Below are positions 30,867 through 43,440 of a stretch of DNA of 64,000 nucleotides, one piece after another. How positions within the stretch are numbered: the stretch's first letter is position 1; each line of letters starts with the position of its first letter. The DNA is from Aradus depressus (Eukaryota; Arthropoda; Insecta; Hemiptera; Aradidae). The notes beneath the pieces were generated by a model. It did not search any database. It worked only from the letters and a program-made list of their open reading frames with translations, and was not told the origin of the DNA. Position numbers and translations under genes: made by a program. Where the stretch lies: NCBI GenBank assembly GCA_963662175.1, contig OY759218.1, forward strand, positions 21,666,480-21,730,479, written 5' to 3'.

Positions 30867-33130
30867 TATCCACCCACAGCTGAAATACATTCGCTTTTCA
30901 CAAACTTTGGCGTTGGGAAGAGGGATTTTGAAACACTAAGGACTGCGAACTGACATTAGTCTACCCTAGTCTCACTTTATTAGTTCTCGTCCATCCATCG
31001 GCTGAAGCGTTTACCTGTATTTTAGTAGTTCCTAGTCTTATTATGTTTCCATGGAGCATATTTATTATTTAATGTGCACGGTGTCTATCGACCCATGCCG
31101 CATTTTTTTCTGAGGCTGATGATTCAACAGCCAGAAAATGATAGGATCTAAGGGAGGTCAGTCTACTTGTTTACTTCACACCCTGGGCTGTGACATATGT
31201 TTACGGTATTCTCCTTAGCACCCTAGCACTGCCAGGTAGGGCCATTGAAGACCTTTAAAACGAGATCTTGACACTATTTTTCATTGAAGACGAATTGTGA
31301 CTGCAGTACGTTCATTTTGGGACATTCTATAACCATACGGTAAAAATAATTTATGGAATATTATTTTGAGAAAGAAAAAATGTCAGAAAAAGGATGTTTT
31401 TTGAAGAGGTGAAAGAGAACAACCATAGAAAGCATAATTGAATACGAGTACTGTCAGTTCACAATAGAAATGCGCACGATGAGTAAAGAGGAACAAAAGG
31501 TGGTGATGAGAAAAGTGGAATTTCAAAGAGATGATTATTCTACTACCTAAAATAATAGTCGTATCTCCAGATTATGTCTGCAACTGTTTACAAGTTATAT
31601 TTAAACATCAATAATTTTTTTCAGCTTTTACAAAATAAGAGTAGGTACATAAAAAAAAAGATGAATGTTTTCAGTCTAGATAGTATATGGCTAAGTTGGC
31701 GAGATATGTGGGTAATGCCTAGTCATTCCTATCAATCATGGACAGACAGTTCATTTATTTTAAAAAATATATGTCATATTATTATTTTTGTCAATACGAC
31801 TAGGATTTTAGTCTCATTGCCAAAGAAAAATGATGTTCATCCAAAAAGTTGTAAACTTTTAGTACGTTTTTATTACAGCTATGTTGTAATGCAGAACTGT
31901 ACTCGTATCTCCCTCAAGAAAAAAAAAATTAGCATCAATATCGCAGAAAAAAAAAATCAAGCTCTCCTTTGCACAATGAAAAATTAGATTATAGGGTCTC
32001 TCACGTTTCAAATATCTAAGGAAATTCTAGAGGTGAACTATTTTAGTGGTCATTCTAGTCCAGTTCCATTCTCAGGTCCCCTCTTCCATTCGACCGATTT
32101 CACGGGAATTGAATTGGTGCCATCCTTATATAAAATATCATGTCGATACATTCACTAAATCGGCAGTTATTGGAATTTAAGAGTTGATCCCCCTCCCCTT
32201 CGCTGAAGTTGATTGGTGTCGTCCTCATAGGCCGGTGAATGCCAATACCTTTATTACAACGGCAGTTATTAGTGCTTTTGTGTTCAACCACCCCCCTAAT
32301 CCCCCTCTTCCGATTGCCCGATTTGGCAGAAAATCAATAGGTGTCGTCCTTGGACGGTTTTGGCTACACATATATATATATACATTTGCATGTCGATGCA
32401 TTCATTCTATCGGGAGTTATCGTATTCTCAGGCACAGACAGGCAGGAATATTTTTTTTCATTTTTGGAATCAGGAGGTCGGAAATTGCGTTGAAAACTCC
32501 GCATTGAATTTCTGACCGATTACATAACTTCTCCTATACTTTGTAAAGCTGGGGAACTAAAATTAAAATATATCAGAAATTTAGCTTCAGACTTTCCTTT
32601 TGGTCGTTATTTTGACATGAAGAAAAACGGCTTTCATTGTTGTTTTTCACATGAAACCTTAATTTTAATTTGGTAAAGAAAATAATAGGTGAAGTGGAAA
32701 CATGTTTTCAGGGCTCTCTCAGAGCACTATGCTTTTTTTGACAAACTAATTGCATATTTAAAAACTAGAGACAATAGAAAACATTTTTGCCACTAGCATT
32801 TTTTTTATAATTTGTCTCCTTTTCAAGGTATGTACTGTTCGAACATTTCAAGTGAGATACTTTGTATATGGTCATGATCAGAATAACCTTTTTAGAGAAT
32901 AGAGAATACTTGGTGCTTCGAAGAGGGGACATTGTATCTAGATATATGAAACTTTTGAAAAAAATAGATAAAAAAATTCATGAAGTAAATGGTGGCCAAC
33001 CGATCAACTTGATATGGATTACATAAAATACAATCTCTGGGAATATCATTTCTAATTTGTGTTCAATCTCACTAAAGTAAGACCTGATGTTCACAGTATT
33101 GTATTTTTATAATAAAGATTATTTGTGAAC
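30867..33130 (+). other. putative p190 3' UTR or intergenic sequence
   Basis: No conserved coding sequence seen. AATAAA occurs at 33111-33116. A family A repeat copy occupies about 32050-32565. Whether this is transcribed cannot be judged from sequence. Confidence 0.3.
32050..32565 (-). repeat. repeat family A, copy 6
   Basis: Reversed, several units, ends with TGTAAAGCTGGGGAACTAAAA; includes a short (TA)n tract at 32370-32383. Confidence 0.75.
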
Positions 33131-35540
33131 GGTTCAGTGTCACAGAATGTTCTTGAAATGTTTTAAAATGTCTATTCCAAAAATATAAATAAATAATTAA
33201 ATAGGTTTCGCTATTGCAAACCATGTCCCATTAGTGAACATTTTGTGGAATAGATATATTGTTAACATTTTTTATTTTTTTATTTGTATTAAGTGTCACA
33301 ATAGCTCTGCAAAAATGTTGTGTTATTTAAATAATGTCAAATGTGTTGTATTGTTTAATGACTGTTAGCAAATTTCACAAAACACGCACACATCAACAAA
33401 TTTTGCTCATGTATCAACGCTTTTGCTAAGACAACAGGGATATTGAAGTGGTTGTAGTATACTTTTCTGTGAATTGTTTTAATTTTGGCAAAATTGAGAG
33501 AAGATGTCTGAAGATTTGATTTTGTTAATAGAAAAAAATAAAATACTAGAAAGTATCTAATTTCAGTACTCCTGCGATTTTTCTGATATTTTGAGGGGAT
33601 GTTTATTTCATGTAAGTCGTTGGGAAGAAGTGGACGAACTCATTTCGAAAAATCCCTGGTTTTGAGAGACACTAGCTCTTCCTTTTTATCTCTATATTTT
33701 ATGTGCGAAAGATCGTCATTTCCGTAAAAAAAAAAATACCAATGTAAAAACTCAGATTTTGGTTCTAGGCATTTTTTTCTTGGAAAAAGAGTGAAAATAA
33801 TACTTTTTCGACTCAATTATGTCTAGAGAAAAACAGACATCCAGATAAAATTTGACACAACTATATCAACTGTTTAAGAAACATGTTTCAAATTTGTTTT
33901 ACGGTCATTCAAAAAAATGCCAAAAATACTGAGTTCGAAATTCTTTGTCCACTAAGGTTCTGAGCAGTCTATGTGAGAATCGCTCTATCTCTGTGCTTCA
34001 TAGCTCAAAAATACTAATTCCCATTGTGTTACTTTTTTTATTTCTTGTTATTTATAAGCTTTATAGAATGTTATGAAATGTTTTGAGGAGTTCCACAGCA
34101 ACATTTATCTTCTCCATTAATATTTTGTAGAAAAATGACATTTTAATCTTTTCTTTTCAAAGTGAAGTGTAATTCTTAAAAAAACAAACAACGCAGGCTT
34201 TTGAGAGTTTTTCCCTTCTTTCAAGTGGGGATTTTATACCTTTGCCGTAATCGTACTGAAAGAGAAAGCTAATTTTGTTGTAGAATTCCTCAAATGGAGC
34301 GAAAATTTGATTTGAATATTGTTATTTAAGCTCAATTTTATTACTGGTCATTTGTAACAAAAAATATTATGCTGAAAAATGCCTGAATTAACTTTCAAAA
34401 AGCATTCTAAATAATTCGATTACATACTTTAAATGTCTTTTGATGTAAAAACTATAGCTTAGTTGCTGTAAAACTTCCGTGTAAAATTCGATCATTTGTT
34501 TCGGTGTGCTTATTATTAAATTAAACACTAGTACATTTAAATGAACTGTCCATTTGAAAAGGTGTGAATAAATGGAAATATATTTTATATATTGACAATA
34601 TAAAGTATAAGCCTGGTTGGAGATTATGAATGAAATACTTGTTCAACATTTTATACACAAACTTTCAGTCAACTAACCAGTTTTCGAATTTTTCTCGAAA
34701 ACGAAACGAATTAGAGAAGAAGGTTTTTGTTTTCATGTTGTATATTTTACGATTCTCTTTAAAATAAACCTTGTTTTACATTTGTCGGATCAAACATTAT
34801 ATATATATATATATATATAATATATGGAAATGCGTTCTAGGTTAAGTTTTACTTTTGTTACTATTTTTTATTTTTATATGAAAAAATATATATATATTTC
34901 TGTATCTATTTTTATTTATTTATTTTTATTTTTGTTTGTGATAATCGCAAATGTAAATAATGTAAATCAATTATTTAATCTGAAATATCTTCGAAAATTG
35001 AAACTTTTCCAAATGTATGTACAAATTTTGTATTTATTTTATTATTTTTTAATGTTTGTTACTATTTTTTTTTTTCATTTATTTCTTGTTCAAATATCAT
35101 AATAAGGACAACTTATTTGCTTATGAATTTATAAGGTGACCCAGTGAAACAGTTAAGGCCTAAATAAGAAAAAAGGTTTCAATAAATCAATCTGAAAAAA
35201 ATTTTGTCTTGTAAGATGTATTTGTGATCAAAAAATGCACATGAAAAGAAGATATATTCTCCATTGTATATTTAAAAAACGTCAGTTTATTTGGCATAAC
35301 TATGAATGAGACTCTCCCCGGTTCACATATATGGAATTTGTATTCTTATTTATCATTAATCAGACTTTTGAAGTCCAAAGGTATTTAAGATAACCGATAA
35401 AAACCGATAGAATTAGTCGTCTGTAGCCTACACGAAAAATATAACTAAGCCATCCTATATAAAGCAAATAATAGAGAATTTTTGGTATTATTATGTTATA
35501 AAACTAGGTAACTGGTGGTTTAGACTACCGGTTTTGCATC
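33131..35540. other. AT-rich intergenic sequence without recognisable genes
   Basis: Low complexity. A (TA)n microsatellite is at 34797-34820. Nothing else identified. Confidence 0.5.
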
Positions 35541-35559
35541 TGTTCGTTGTTTTTTTTTT

Positions 35560-36190
35560 TAATCCGGCCACCGTCCGCACATCGAGATACTCCAGGGGTA
35601 CCGCACAAAGCCCCGCCCCTCCTGCCTACTGGAGGGATCCTAGACGTAATGGATCTGCGTTATCAGCTATTCTTTCGGCCAATGAGCTATAGTAAAGTGG
35701 GACAGGCAAGTTGGAGAGAAACTATGGATTACTGGGTGCTACGGATTAGTGGGACATTATAATTAAGGAAACAGGGGAGTGTAGAGTTAGAGCAGGTAGT
35801 TGTGAGAGTTCTGCGATAAGTCGAGACTGGCGTAGGAACCTCATTACCAAGTGATTATTCCTCAATTATCTGAGGCGTCGTCACCCAGTGATTCACAAAG
35901 CATCACTGGAAGGTCCAGTACCTCTCTTTAGCCTCTCGTACCTTCACATTCGGTGAGCAGGTGTTGCACGGTGAGCGTGGTTCCACAAGTGGTGGTCTAG
36001 TGGTGGACTGCGGCTCATCAGGCCGGGGGTGTGACCGATCCTCAGTCTGGTCAGAACAACTTCCTCTCGGCGGGATGTTCTCGAAGAAGTTTCCCAAGCT
36101 CCGATTGAGGACTTTATCGTTCTTAACGAAAGAAATCCTTCTAGAGAGTTATGATTAGCAGACATATACTGAGTTTTGTCTCGTACTGCT
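35560..36190 (-). mobile_element. LINE ORF2 C-terminal fragment, frameshifted
   Basis: The minus strand reads REEVVLTRLRIGHTPGLMSR, then in another frame CGTTLTVQHLLTECEGTRG: the classic LINE RNase H/zinc tail. The remainder to 35560 is GC-richer and unassigned. Confidence 0.75.
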
Positions 36191-36404
36191 GGCTGCTCGG
36201 CTGCTATTTATGAAATTCAAAAATGATCAACAACTCCGCGCAAAATGTTAGAAACGCAAGTATTTTTTTTTAAAGATCCATTTTCACAAACGTTGGGGAA
36301 AATTTAAAAGATTTTGTGCAAATTATCCAGAATGTTTGGTTCAAAAAGCATTAATGTAGGAATGAGTAAAATGAAACAACTTTAAAAAAAAAAATGGATT
36401 GTTC

Positions 36405-36555
36405 GTGATATAAAAGTGTAAGTTGTGTATATTACAAAAAAATAAAAATTATAAATATTTGGCATTTAATAAAATAAGTGTGACTACTTATTAAATGTGA
36501 TTGTCTTAATGTCCGCTTCGCGTCATTTTTGCGGAGCTAAATAATGCTAAAATTT
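36405..36555 (+). repeat. repeat D, uninterrupted copy
   Basis: GTGTAAGTTGTGTATATTA followed directly by TTAATAAAATAAGTGTGA and TTTTTGCGGAGCTAAATAAT. The second copy (36948-37705) has the same two blocks split by an insertion. Confidence 0.7.
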
Positions 36556-36694
36556 ATGTTTAAATGTTATTAGATTCTGCGTGTTAAATGTACAATAATA
36601 AATGTCCTCTTGTTGTTTTTAATTAAATACAATTTTTATGAAAATTTTTACAAGCCTTTTGATTTTTTTTTCTCTTTCTTTTCAATTTATATAC

Positions 36695-36957
36695 AGGGTG
36701 CGACACCATATCAGCAGTTTTTTTCTGAAAATACATTACGAAAATTGGAATGGTACAAAACATGGAGAGTGAAGGTGAACGATAAGAAGTCAGTTCACAT
36801 GGTTTTTACTCTCCGTCGCAAATATACCTGCCCTCCATTCCATAATTCCATTCCCCCAAACGTCCGGTATCTAGGCCTCCTACTCGACAAGCGACTAACA
36901 TGGAACCCTCACACGAGACTGAAAAGACAAGAAATGAACAGACGTTATGAGATGTAA
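36695..36957 (+). mobile_element. Jockey-type reverse transcriptase fragment
   Basis: WYKTWRVKVNDKKSVHMVF, TLRRKYTCPP and VRYLGLLLDKRLTWNPHT are the palm/thumb blocks of Jockey-clade RT. It is only 88 codons and the catalytic FADD block lies upstream and is missing. Confidence 0.8.
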
Positions 36958-36987
36958 AAGTGTAAATTGTGTATATTAAAGAAAATA

Positions 36988-37612
36988 TCACTTACATCCT
37001 CAGCTAAACGCAGTATATAGGGAAAGTAATGTCAGAAATTCGATTATGAGTTTTCATTAGAATTTCTCGTTTTCCGACTCGATAAAAAGGTATTTTGGTA
37101 TAACGAAGTGCAAACTATTTGTAATAACTGTAATGTTAATATAACTGAGTTTTTGGATGGCAGAATAAAAGGGAATGATGTTGTAAATAAAGTAAAAAAT
37201 GAATTTATTAATTAATATAAATTAAAATCAATAAATAGTACCAAGCATACTTATATACATTTACAGATAATAAAGTTATTTCCTCAGAGATGAATGCGAA
37301 TTCGATAAGCTGGGTGCTGAAGGTACGAGGTGAACTTCCTTATTTAAATAAGTATTCTTACACTAAGGAAATCAAACTTTGTTCCATGTGTAATAACAAG
37401 CAAGATGAAGATGTGTTTCACTTTATTGCCGTATGCCCCATCTTAAAAGAATTTCGTTTTATTTATTTTATTTTATTAAAGCAGAGTTAAGCTGTTCAGT
37501 TTATTGAATATGTAAATGGACGAAATAACAAAAGTTTAATTAACTATTGCAAAGCCGCCTGGAATTATAGATTTGAGCTAGTTTCAGAATTTAATTATTA
37601 TTAATATATAAA
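36988..37612 (+). mobile_element. LINE 3' end, copy 1 of a 620-bp family, nested in repeat D
   Basis: Contains SWVLKVRGELPYLNKYSYTK, a CSMCNNKQDEDVFHFIAVCP knuckle and a downstream CKAAWNYRFELVSEFNYY end. Nearly identical to 44288-44905. Repeat D resumes at about 37617. Confidence 0.75.
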
Positions 37613-37964
37613 AAATCAATTATAAATATTTAGCATTTAATAAAATAAGTGTGATTACTTATTAAATGTGATTGTCTTGTTGATTTTTGCGGAGCTAAAT
37701 AATGAGTTCAAAGTTCATATTGTATGAAAAAAAAGTTAAAGAACCTTGAGTAATGGAAAAAATGCATTTTTTTCGATCATGTAGAGGTGATGCAAGGTAG
37801 ATGACGAAACGTTTATTACAAATAAATTAAATTCGCACACAAGAAAGAAAGAAAGTATTAGCTAGTATCCAGATTTAGGAGTGTAAATTATAATTTTTTT
37901 TTAAATTTTAAAGTGAGGATGGGATGGGGTAGGGATAGTACCTTTACTAGGGTTGACCTAGTAC

Positions 37965-38270
37965 GGGTCCTCATCTAGGCTTGGAAGCCTAGGGGAATAG
38001 TTGAGAGGTGTTGAAATCATTCTCGAGGAAGCTCCTCCAAGACCCTCCTCCGTACATGGCTACCAGCCACACCCTCTACGAGGTGGCCCCAGGCATCCCA
38101 CAGCTTTTTCTGTGGTGTCCGGCGGATCTAGACCGGGAAGTCATTAAATATCTCTGGTGGTGGGCAGCAGCTACCAGTACTGGCGTGATGTCGAAGACGG
38201 GAAGTCGTCGAGCCCATCACCAGAGCGACGAGCCACAAAAACGAACTAACAAAAAGTGAGCGCTGCCTGC
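37965..38270. mobile_element. GC-rich retroelement-like segment
   Basis: Abruptly GC-rich, with an 83-codon plus-strand ORF (PGIPQLFLWCPADLDREVIK) that matches nothing I know. Flanks are AT-rich. Probably a LINE or SINE piece. Confidence 0.3.
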
Positions 38271-39085
38271 CCTACCTGAAGTTAAGCTTAAATTGTGTTT
38301 TCATTATTCAATACCAAAAAAATATAAAAATAGATTACTTTTCTATTTTTCGCCCATCAATGGTTCAGGATCCACTAGGTTGGGTTTTCAAGTAAATACT
38401 TGTACACAAGTATTTATTCAATCTGTTGTATATATACTCGTAATATATATTTATAAAATGTCTAAAGCATTTATCAAATAAGTAATACAAAATAAGATAA
38501 ATAAACTTTGAAATACATTCCTTTTTTCAGAATAGATTTTATCAAGTTAAATAATCATGCCAATAATATTTTTATCTAGAATACATTTTTTTTTCAATTG
38601 CATTCATACAGGTATACTTTTTTTTAAATAAAAAAATATGATCTAGGATTAAAAGTAGTCTAATAAATTTCAGTATTTTTTTTATTCAATTAAACAAAAT
38701 TAAATAAAATCTATCATACATAATGAATTACTTTAAAAAAAGGTTTTCACAACAATTTCAGATATTTCAAATTCGTTGACTAAAGTTCAATTTAATATTA
38801 TTTACAAAAAAATAAATAAAAAAATGAAGTGTGAATGTTTCTTTTCATTCGATTTTTATTACAATTTAAGGATGTCAGCTCAACCGTTCCTTATGTTTTT
38901 CTTCTAGAAAGTGGATCGCTTAGAGAGGTCCTTTTTTATATTGTTTAATTTGAATCAATAACGTATTTAAAGGTAGGTCTGTTTTTGAATGAAAGCATTC
39001 GGGCTTCCGTAAAAAAAAGAGTTTGCGTCACCATTACGACATGAGCCAAGAAGAGTTTTCTAGATTTTTACTTCCACAGATATAG
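38271..39085. other. AT-rich intergenic sequence
   Basis: No coding or repeat structure recognised. Confidence 0.4.
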
Positions 39086-39089
39086 GGGA

Positions 39090-39840
39090 GGTTATTTAAT
39101 CTGTCAGTTTGATGTAGAGTCATATTTTCCAACCTCATGTTTCCAAAAATGAAAAAACACATTTCTGTCTGATAACTCCTGATATAATAAATTTATCGAC
39201 ACGAAATTTTATATGTCTCCAGAACCTCACAAGAACGAAACCTATTGATTTTCAGCCAAATCGGCCGAAGGGAAGGGGAGAATTAGGGGGGAGGCTTAAC
39301 GCAAAAACTCGAATAACTGCCAAGGTAATGAAAGTATGGAAACCCCATAAGGACGACACTTATTAATTTTCAGTGGAATCGGCAGAAGGAAAGAGGTCTC
39401 AGGGGAATTCCACCTCATAAACTCCAATAACTAGTAATAAATGTATCGACATGAAATTTCAAATTTGGAGTCAAAACCCAATGAGGAAATAACCTATCAA
39501 ATTTGAGCGATATCAGTCATAGGGAAGACCTTAGAATTTTCGGCCGAATGGTTTAAGGGGAGGGGGGGCCAAAGGAGGGAGGTTGTACTAAAAAAACTCT
39601 AATAACTGCTAATGAAGAACGACACCTGTCGATTTTTAACGAAATCTGCCGAAGGGAAGGGGGCTCAACTAAACCCGATTAACTGTCGATTTAACAAATG
39701 TATAAAGACAATATTTAGTATGTGGATTCAGAAGACCCTGAATAAGATAGCTACTGATTTAAATCGGTCAATTCGTTTCAGAGGGAGAGCAGAAACGTAG
39801 TTAATTCACGCTGGGGAAATGCACACATTTGTTTTTCTGA
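39090..39840 (+). repeat. repeat family A, copy 7 (expanded)
   Basis: Forward orientation, at least four internal units, the longest array in the window; ends TTAATTCACGCTGGGGAAAT. Confidence 0.8.
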
Positions 39841-40079
39841 GAACGTTTGTAATACCATGTGATCTGTCAATTCTTACCATGAAGGTAAATAGAATAGAGA
39901 CATTTATTTCAAAAAATAGCTTTTATTTACAGTATTAAATAAAGATAATTGTTTTAAGTAAAAGAAAAATATTTTAAAATACATTCGTCCTTTCTATTTA
40001 CTTTTTTTTGTATCAAGTAGTCAATCACATGGTTTATCTTCAATATTTTTTTAACGGCTAATCGTTCACAAAAGTTGGG

Positions 40080-41230
40080 TGAACGATGAACTAGTTAGGT
40101 CTCCACTAATGCAATAGTTCTTTGTACAGATGAAGATGTTTCAGCGGATCTCATCCTCACGTAAATGTAAAGTGTATTTAGAGTGAGAGGAGACCAATAT
40201 AATCACTTGATGAAGGTGGCTTGAAAAACAAACAATATATCGATGGTCTCCCACAAAATATATTTATATTATTTTTGTTAACGTTTCCCCTATTAAGGTA
40301 TTCTCAAATCTTTTTTGATAAAAAAAAATAATTTTTTTTACTATTATTAGAGTTTTATTTCCCAGCTATATGAAGTATGGGGGAAGTTATGTAATCGGTC
40401 AAAAATCCGATGCGGAGTTTTCCGACCTCTAGATTCAAAATATGAAGAAGAAAAAATGTGTGCCTGTCCGTGAACACGATAACTCCCTATAGAATGAATA
40501 TATCGACCAAAGGGAAGGAGAGGCTTAACGTAAAAACTCTAATAACTGCCGATACAATGAATCTATCGACGAAATTATATATGTGTGATCAAAACCCCAT
40601 AAGCACAACACATCGATTTCAGCCAAATCGGCTAAAGGGGAGGGGGATATTAGAGGAGAGTCTTATTAATTTTCAGCGGAATCGGCAGAAGGGAAGGGGA
40701 TATCGGAGGGGGACACAACCCTAATAACTGCCGATGTAATGAATGTATCGACACAAAATTTAGGATGAGGATTTAGGAGCACCGGTGTAAGTAAACTGTT
40801 GAATATTAGCACAAACAGTCGACTGGTTTTGGAGGGGGAGCGAAAAGTTAATTGATTAATTCGTTCTGGGGAAGTACATTGAAGGAAATTTACCGACGAT
40901 TTTTTTTAATGGTAGTCGATTTCAAATTTTTCTCAATAACACCATGTGACATGGTAACTACAATAATAATAATGTAATTGCTGAATTTTAGTTACAAAGT
41001 CACTTGGTATCTTATAGACAAAAAATTTTAATTGACTACCAAAAAAAAATAACGATAAGGATTGTAAAAAAAATTGTATTACTTTTTTATCAAAAAGTTT
41101 TCAGAATGTCTCAACAGGCGAAACGTCAACAAAAATAATAAAATTATATTCTGTAAGAGACCAAAGGCCGATCACTCTTCGTTTTTCAAATGACCATCAT
41201 GTAAAGATTATGTAAAAATTGTCACAATAT
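40080..41230. mobile_element. element with long inverted ends enclosing a family A copy
   Basis: Left (about 40150-40290) and right (about 41120-41225) arms are imperfect complements: GTGGGAGACCATCG near 40245 versus GTAAGAGACCAAAGG at 41153, both next to AACAAAAATAATA. The interior is the family A copy at 40365-40890. Confidence 0.5.
40365..40890 (+). repeat. repeat family A, copy 8, both ends present
   Basis: Begins TTCCCAGCTATATGAAGTAT and ends TTAATTCGTTCTGGGGAAGT; two internal units. A useful near-complete reference copy. Confidence 0.8.
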
Positions 41231-41569
41231 ATATGTAATAAAGGTTGATATATCAGCCCATCCCATGGGTAATGTATTTTTTGTATTCTGGAATAAAAAG
41301 TAACTTACAGTGTTAATTTTTAGTTAATGATGAATTTTTCATAATTTTCTACATTTTTCCACCTTACTTCCAAATTTCAATTCTCTTTATTAGAAAAACT
41401 CTTTGGGGTTTTCCAAAAAATAAAACGACTATCCTTAGTACCTCTTCCGATGATTCCATCCGCTGGCCAATTTTGAATTAGATATTTTTGTTATGTTCCC
41501 TCATGGGGTTTCTCTATATCAGGAGAACCTGGACTGTGTGTTTCTTAAACTTCTCTGGGATGTTACATT

Positions 41570-41775
41570 GTTGGTTAATTCCGAGACATTTCTTCCAGAG
41601 GTGTCTTCTTATTCTTTTTTCCGACAATATTTCGGGACTCTTACAAGTCCCTTCTTCTATGAAAGAACGGTTCATAGTGACCGGAAGAAGGGACTTGTAA
41701 GAGTCCCGAAATATTGTCGGAAAAAAGAATAAGAAGACACCTCTGGAAGAAATGCAGGAATTAACCAACAACCTG
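41570..41775. repeat. foldback repeat with hammerhead-like motif pair
   Basis: Arms of about 88 bp, nearly perfect, around a spacer of about 27 bp. The plus-strand arm has GGAAGAA, GGGACT-TGTAAG-AGTCCC, GAAA at 41683-41711; the minus-strand arm has the same. Confidence 0.75.
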
Positions 41776-42152
41776 GACTGTTTCACTAAAAGAACGGACG
41801 GGAGGGTCAAACTTTTATTTCTTCGGATACATCAACTGGATTTACAAAAAGTAAGTGGTTTCTATGCCACATTTTTATAGTGATACCTAATACGTTGTTG
41901 TAATTTATACAAACTTTGTTACTTTGTAAGGTAATATATAATAAGTACGTAGGCAGTGTTAATAAAATGTGTTTTGGCGGAGTTCAATATTTTTCAATTT
42001 ATACCTATTTTCAAATGAGCGCAGTTCAATACAAGGATTATTTGGAGGTATACGATTTGGCGCAATACAATACCGGCCCTCCCAAGGTCTTCAGGACTTT
42101 AAACGGTCAACTTGTTCGCAAAATACCTCGTTCTGCAGTTATATTTAAGTAA
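41776..42152 (+). CDS. unidentified possible coding fragments
   Basis: Two open stretches. 41748-41848 reads LTNNLDCFTKRTDGRVKLLF and LRIHQLDLQK and ends at a strong donor (AAA/GTAAGT). 42016-42152 reads MSAVQYKDYLEVYDLAQYNT and ends PRSAVIFK at TAA. They look protein-like but I do not recognise them, and their splice phases do not join cleanly. They may be a decayed gene or mobile-element parts. Confidence 0.25.
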
Positions 42153-42159
42153 TGTATAC

Positions 42160-43000
42160 TTCTAATCACAATAACACTTTCTGCGAATGGTGGCCTCACC
42201 TAGCCTGCGGCATTGCAGTTTCACCACACATATCCTATTCTAGAAATATTAATCTACAATAAACAATAAAAGTTTCTCTGAGAAGTCTCAATCAGTGCAA
42301 AATGTTCAAAAAAAGTACTTTTGCTTTTTTTGAGACCAAGCCAAGCCGGTCTTTTCTTTTTCACCCGATCCTTAGAAATGTCCACACCATCACACACAAT
42401 TTCAATACAAAAAAAGTTATTTTGAGGACAAAACATCATTAAAATGTCTAAACAACTTTAAATTAACCGCTCATTTAAAGGACAATTTCAAAATAACAAT
42501 TTATGAAGAATCACCTATAATCAAGAAAAACACAAGGAATTTTAACTGACAACCATTATGAATGTTTTAAATACTGCGGACACAAACATACATTTTTAAT
42601 TTTCACATTATTTTTTATATGTATACTTTATAGTATATACATAAATTTATATACATGTATATATGCTATATAGTACATACACAACACATATAGAGATATA
42701 TAATACCTATAATACACAAATATAATACCCATTCAGAAACATAATTATTTTATATTAATGGAATTCACAGTACATACAAAATCAATTAAACAATTAAATA
42801 TTTAATAGTGCATATAATGCAGTCTTGTTAATATTAAAAATATTTACAGATTATTACATTTATTTATTTAAAGTATTTTAGTATTTTGAATATAGGCTAA
42901 TTCCATCTCAATTCATGCAGGATGATACAAATGAATCAATCAATGAACAACGTGTCTTGTATATTTATTTATGTCTTACTTAAATATAATCTAAGGGGTT
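42160..43000. other. AT-rich intergenic sequence
   Basis: No gene; low-complexity TA/AT stretches at 42610-42720. Confidence 0.4.
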
Positions 43001-43017
43001 AGTTCCGCGAGTAAATA

Positions 43018-43218
43018 TATTACTGTTGTCATACCTTTCGGTGGAAACCGTCGTCACTGGTTGCTGGTCGAGCTTTTGATGTGAAGACATCATCTTCAAG
43101 CCACTATTAATGTTGTACTGGAGTGGCTTGAAGATGATGTCTTCACATCGAAAGAGCTCGCCCACAGTACTCGACCAGCAGCCAGTGACGACAGTTTCCA
43201 CCGAAAGGTATGACAACA
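43018..43218. repeat. foldback repeat with hammerhead-like motif pair
   Basis: Arms of about 85 bp, near-perfect. The plus-strand motif is TTGAAGA, T, GATGT-CTTC-ACATC, GAAA at 43129-43153; the complement lies in the left arm near 43070-43100. Outer ends are CATACCTTTCGGTGGAAAC and its complement. Confidence 0.75.
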
Positions 43219-43268
43219 GTCTTACTTATATCTAAGATTTACAACAGTTCTCTATAGTCGAAAGAAGG

Positions 43269-43440
43269 AGGGAGCCGGTAGCTCAGTGGTATGAGTGCTT
43301 GCTTACTGAGCTCAAGTTCGCTCAAGATAAAATTTGGGACTCCCATAGTAGATTTAGGCTCATGTACCAGAGTAACGAAAGAGCGCTCTGGTAGTAGGCG
43401 ATATGACCATGCAGTTAAAGCCCGGGCATGAGTCTTAATA
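43269..43440 (+). mobile_element. tRNA-derived SINE
   Basis: CCGGTAGCTCAGTGGTATGA is a perfect tRNA A-box context (TAGCTCAGTGG at 43279-43289). A weak B box (AAGTTCGCTC) follows at the expected distance. The body is unrelated to tRNA; no polyA or TSD seen. Confidence 0.6.

Noticed and set aside
31574..31987. 137-codon ORF on the + strand downstream of the p190 stop, considered as part of a RhoGAP domain
   Set aside because: Composition is AT-driven (Lys, Asn, Ile, Phe) and no RhoGAP motif such as an arginine finger or KxxxR block is present.
43269..43345. Functional tRNA gene
   Set aside because: The A box is good but the B box is weak and no cloverleaf with an acceptor stem closes; the sequence continues as a SINE body.
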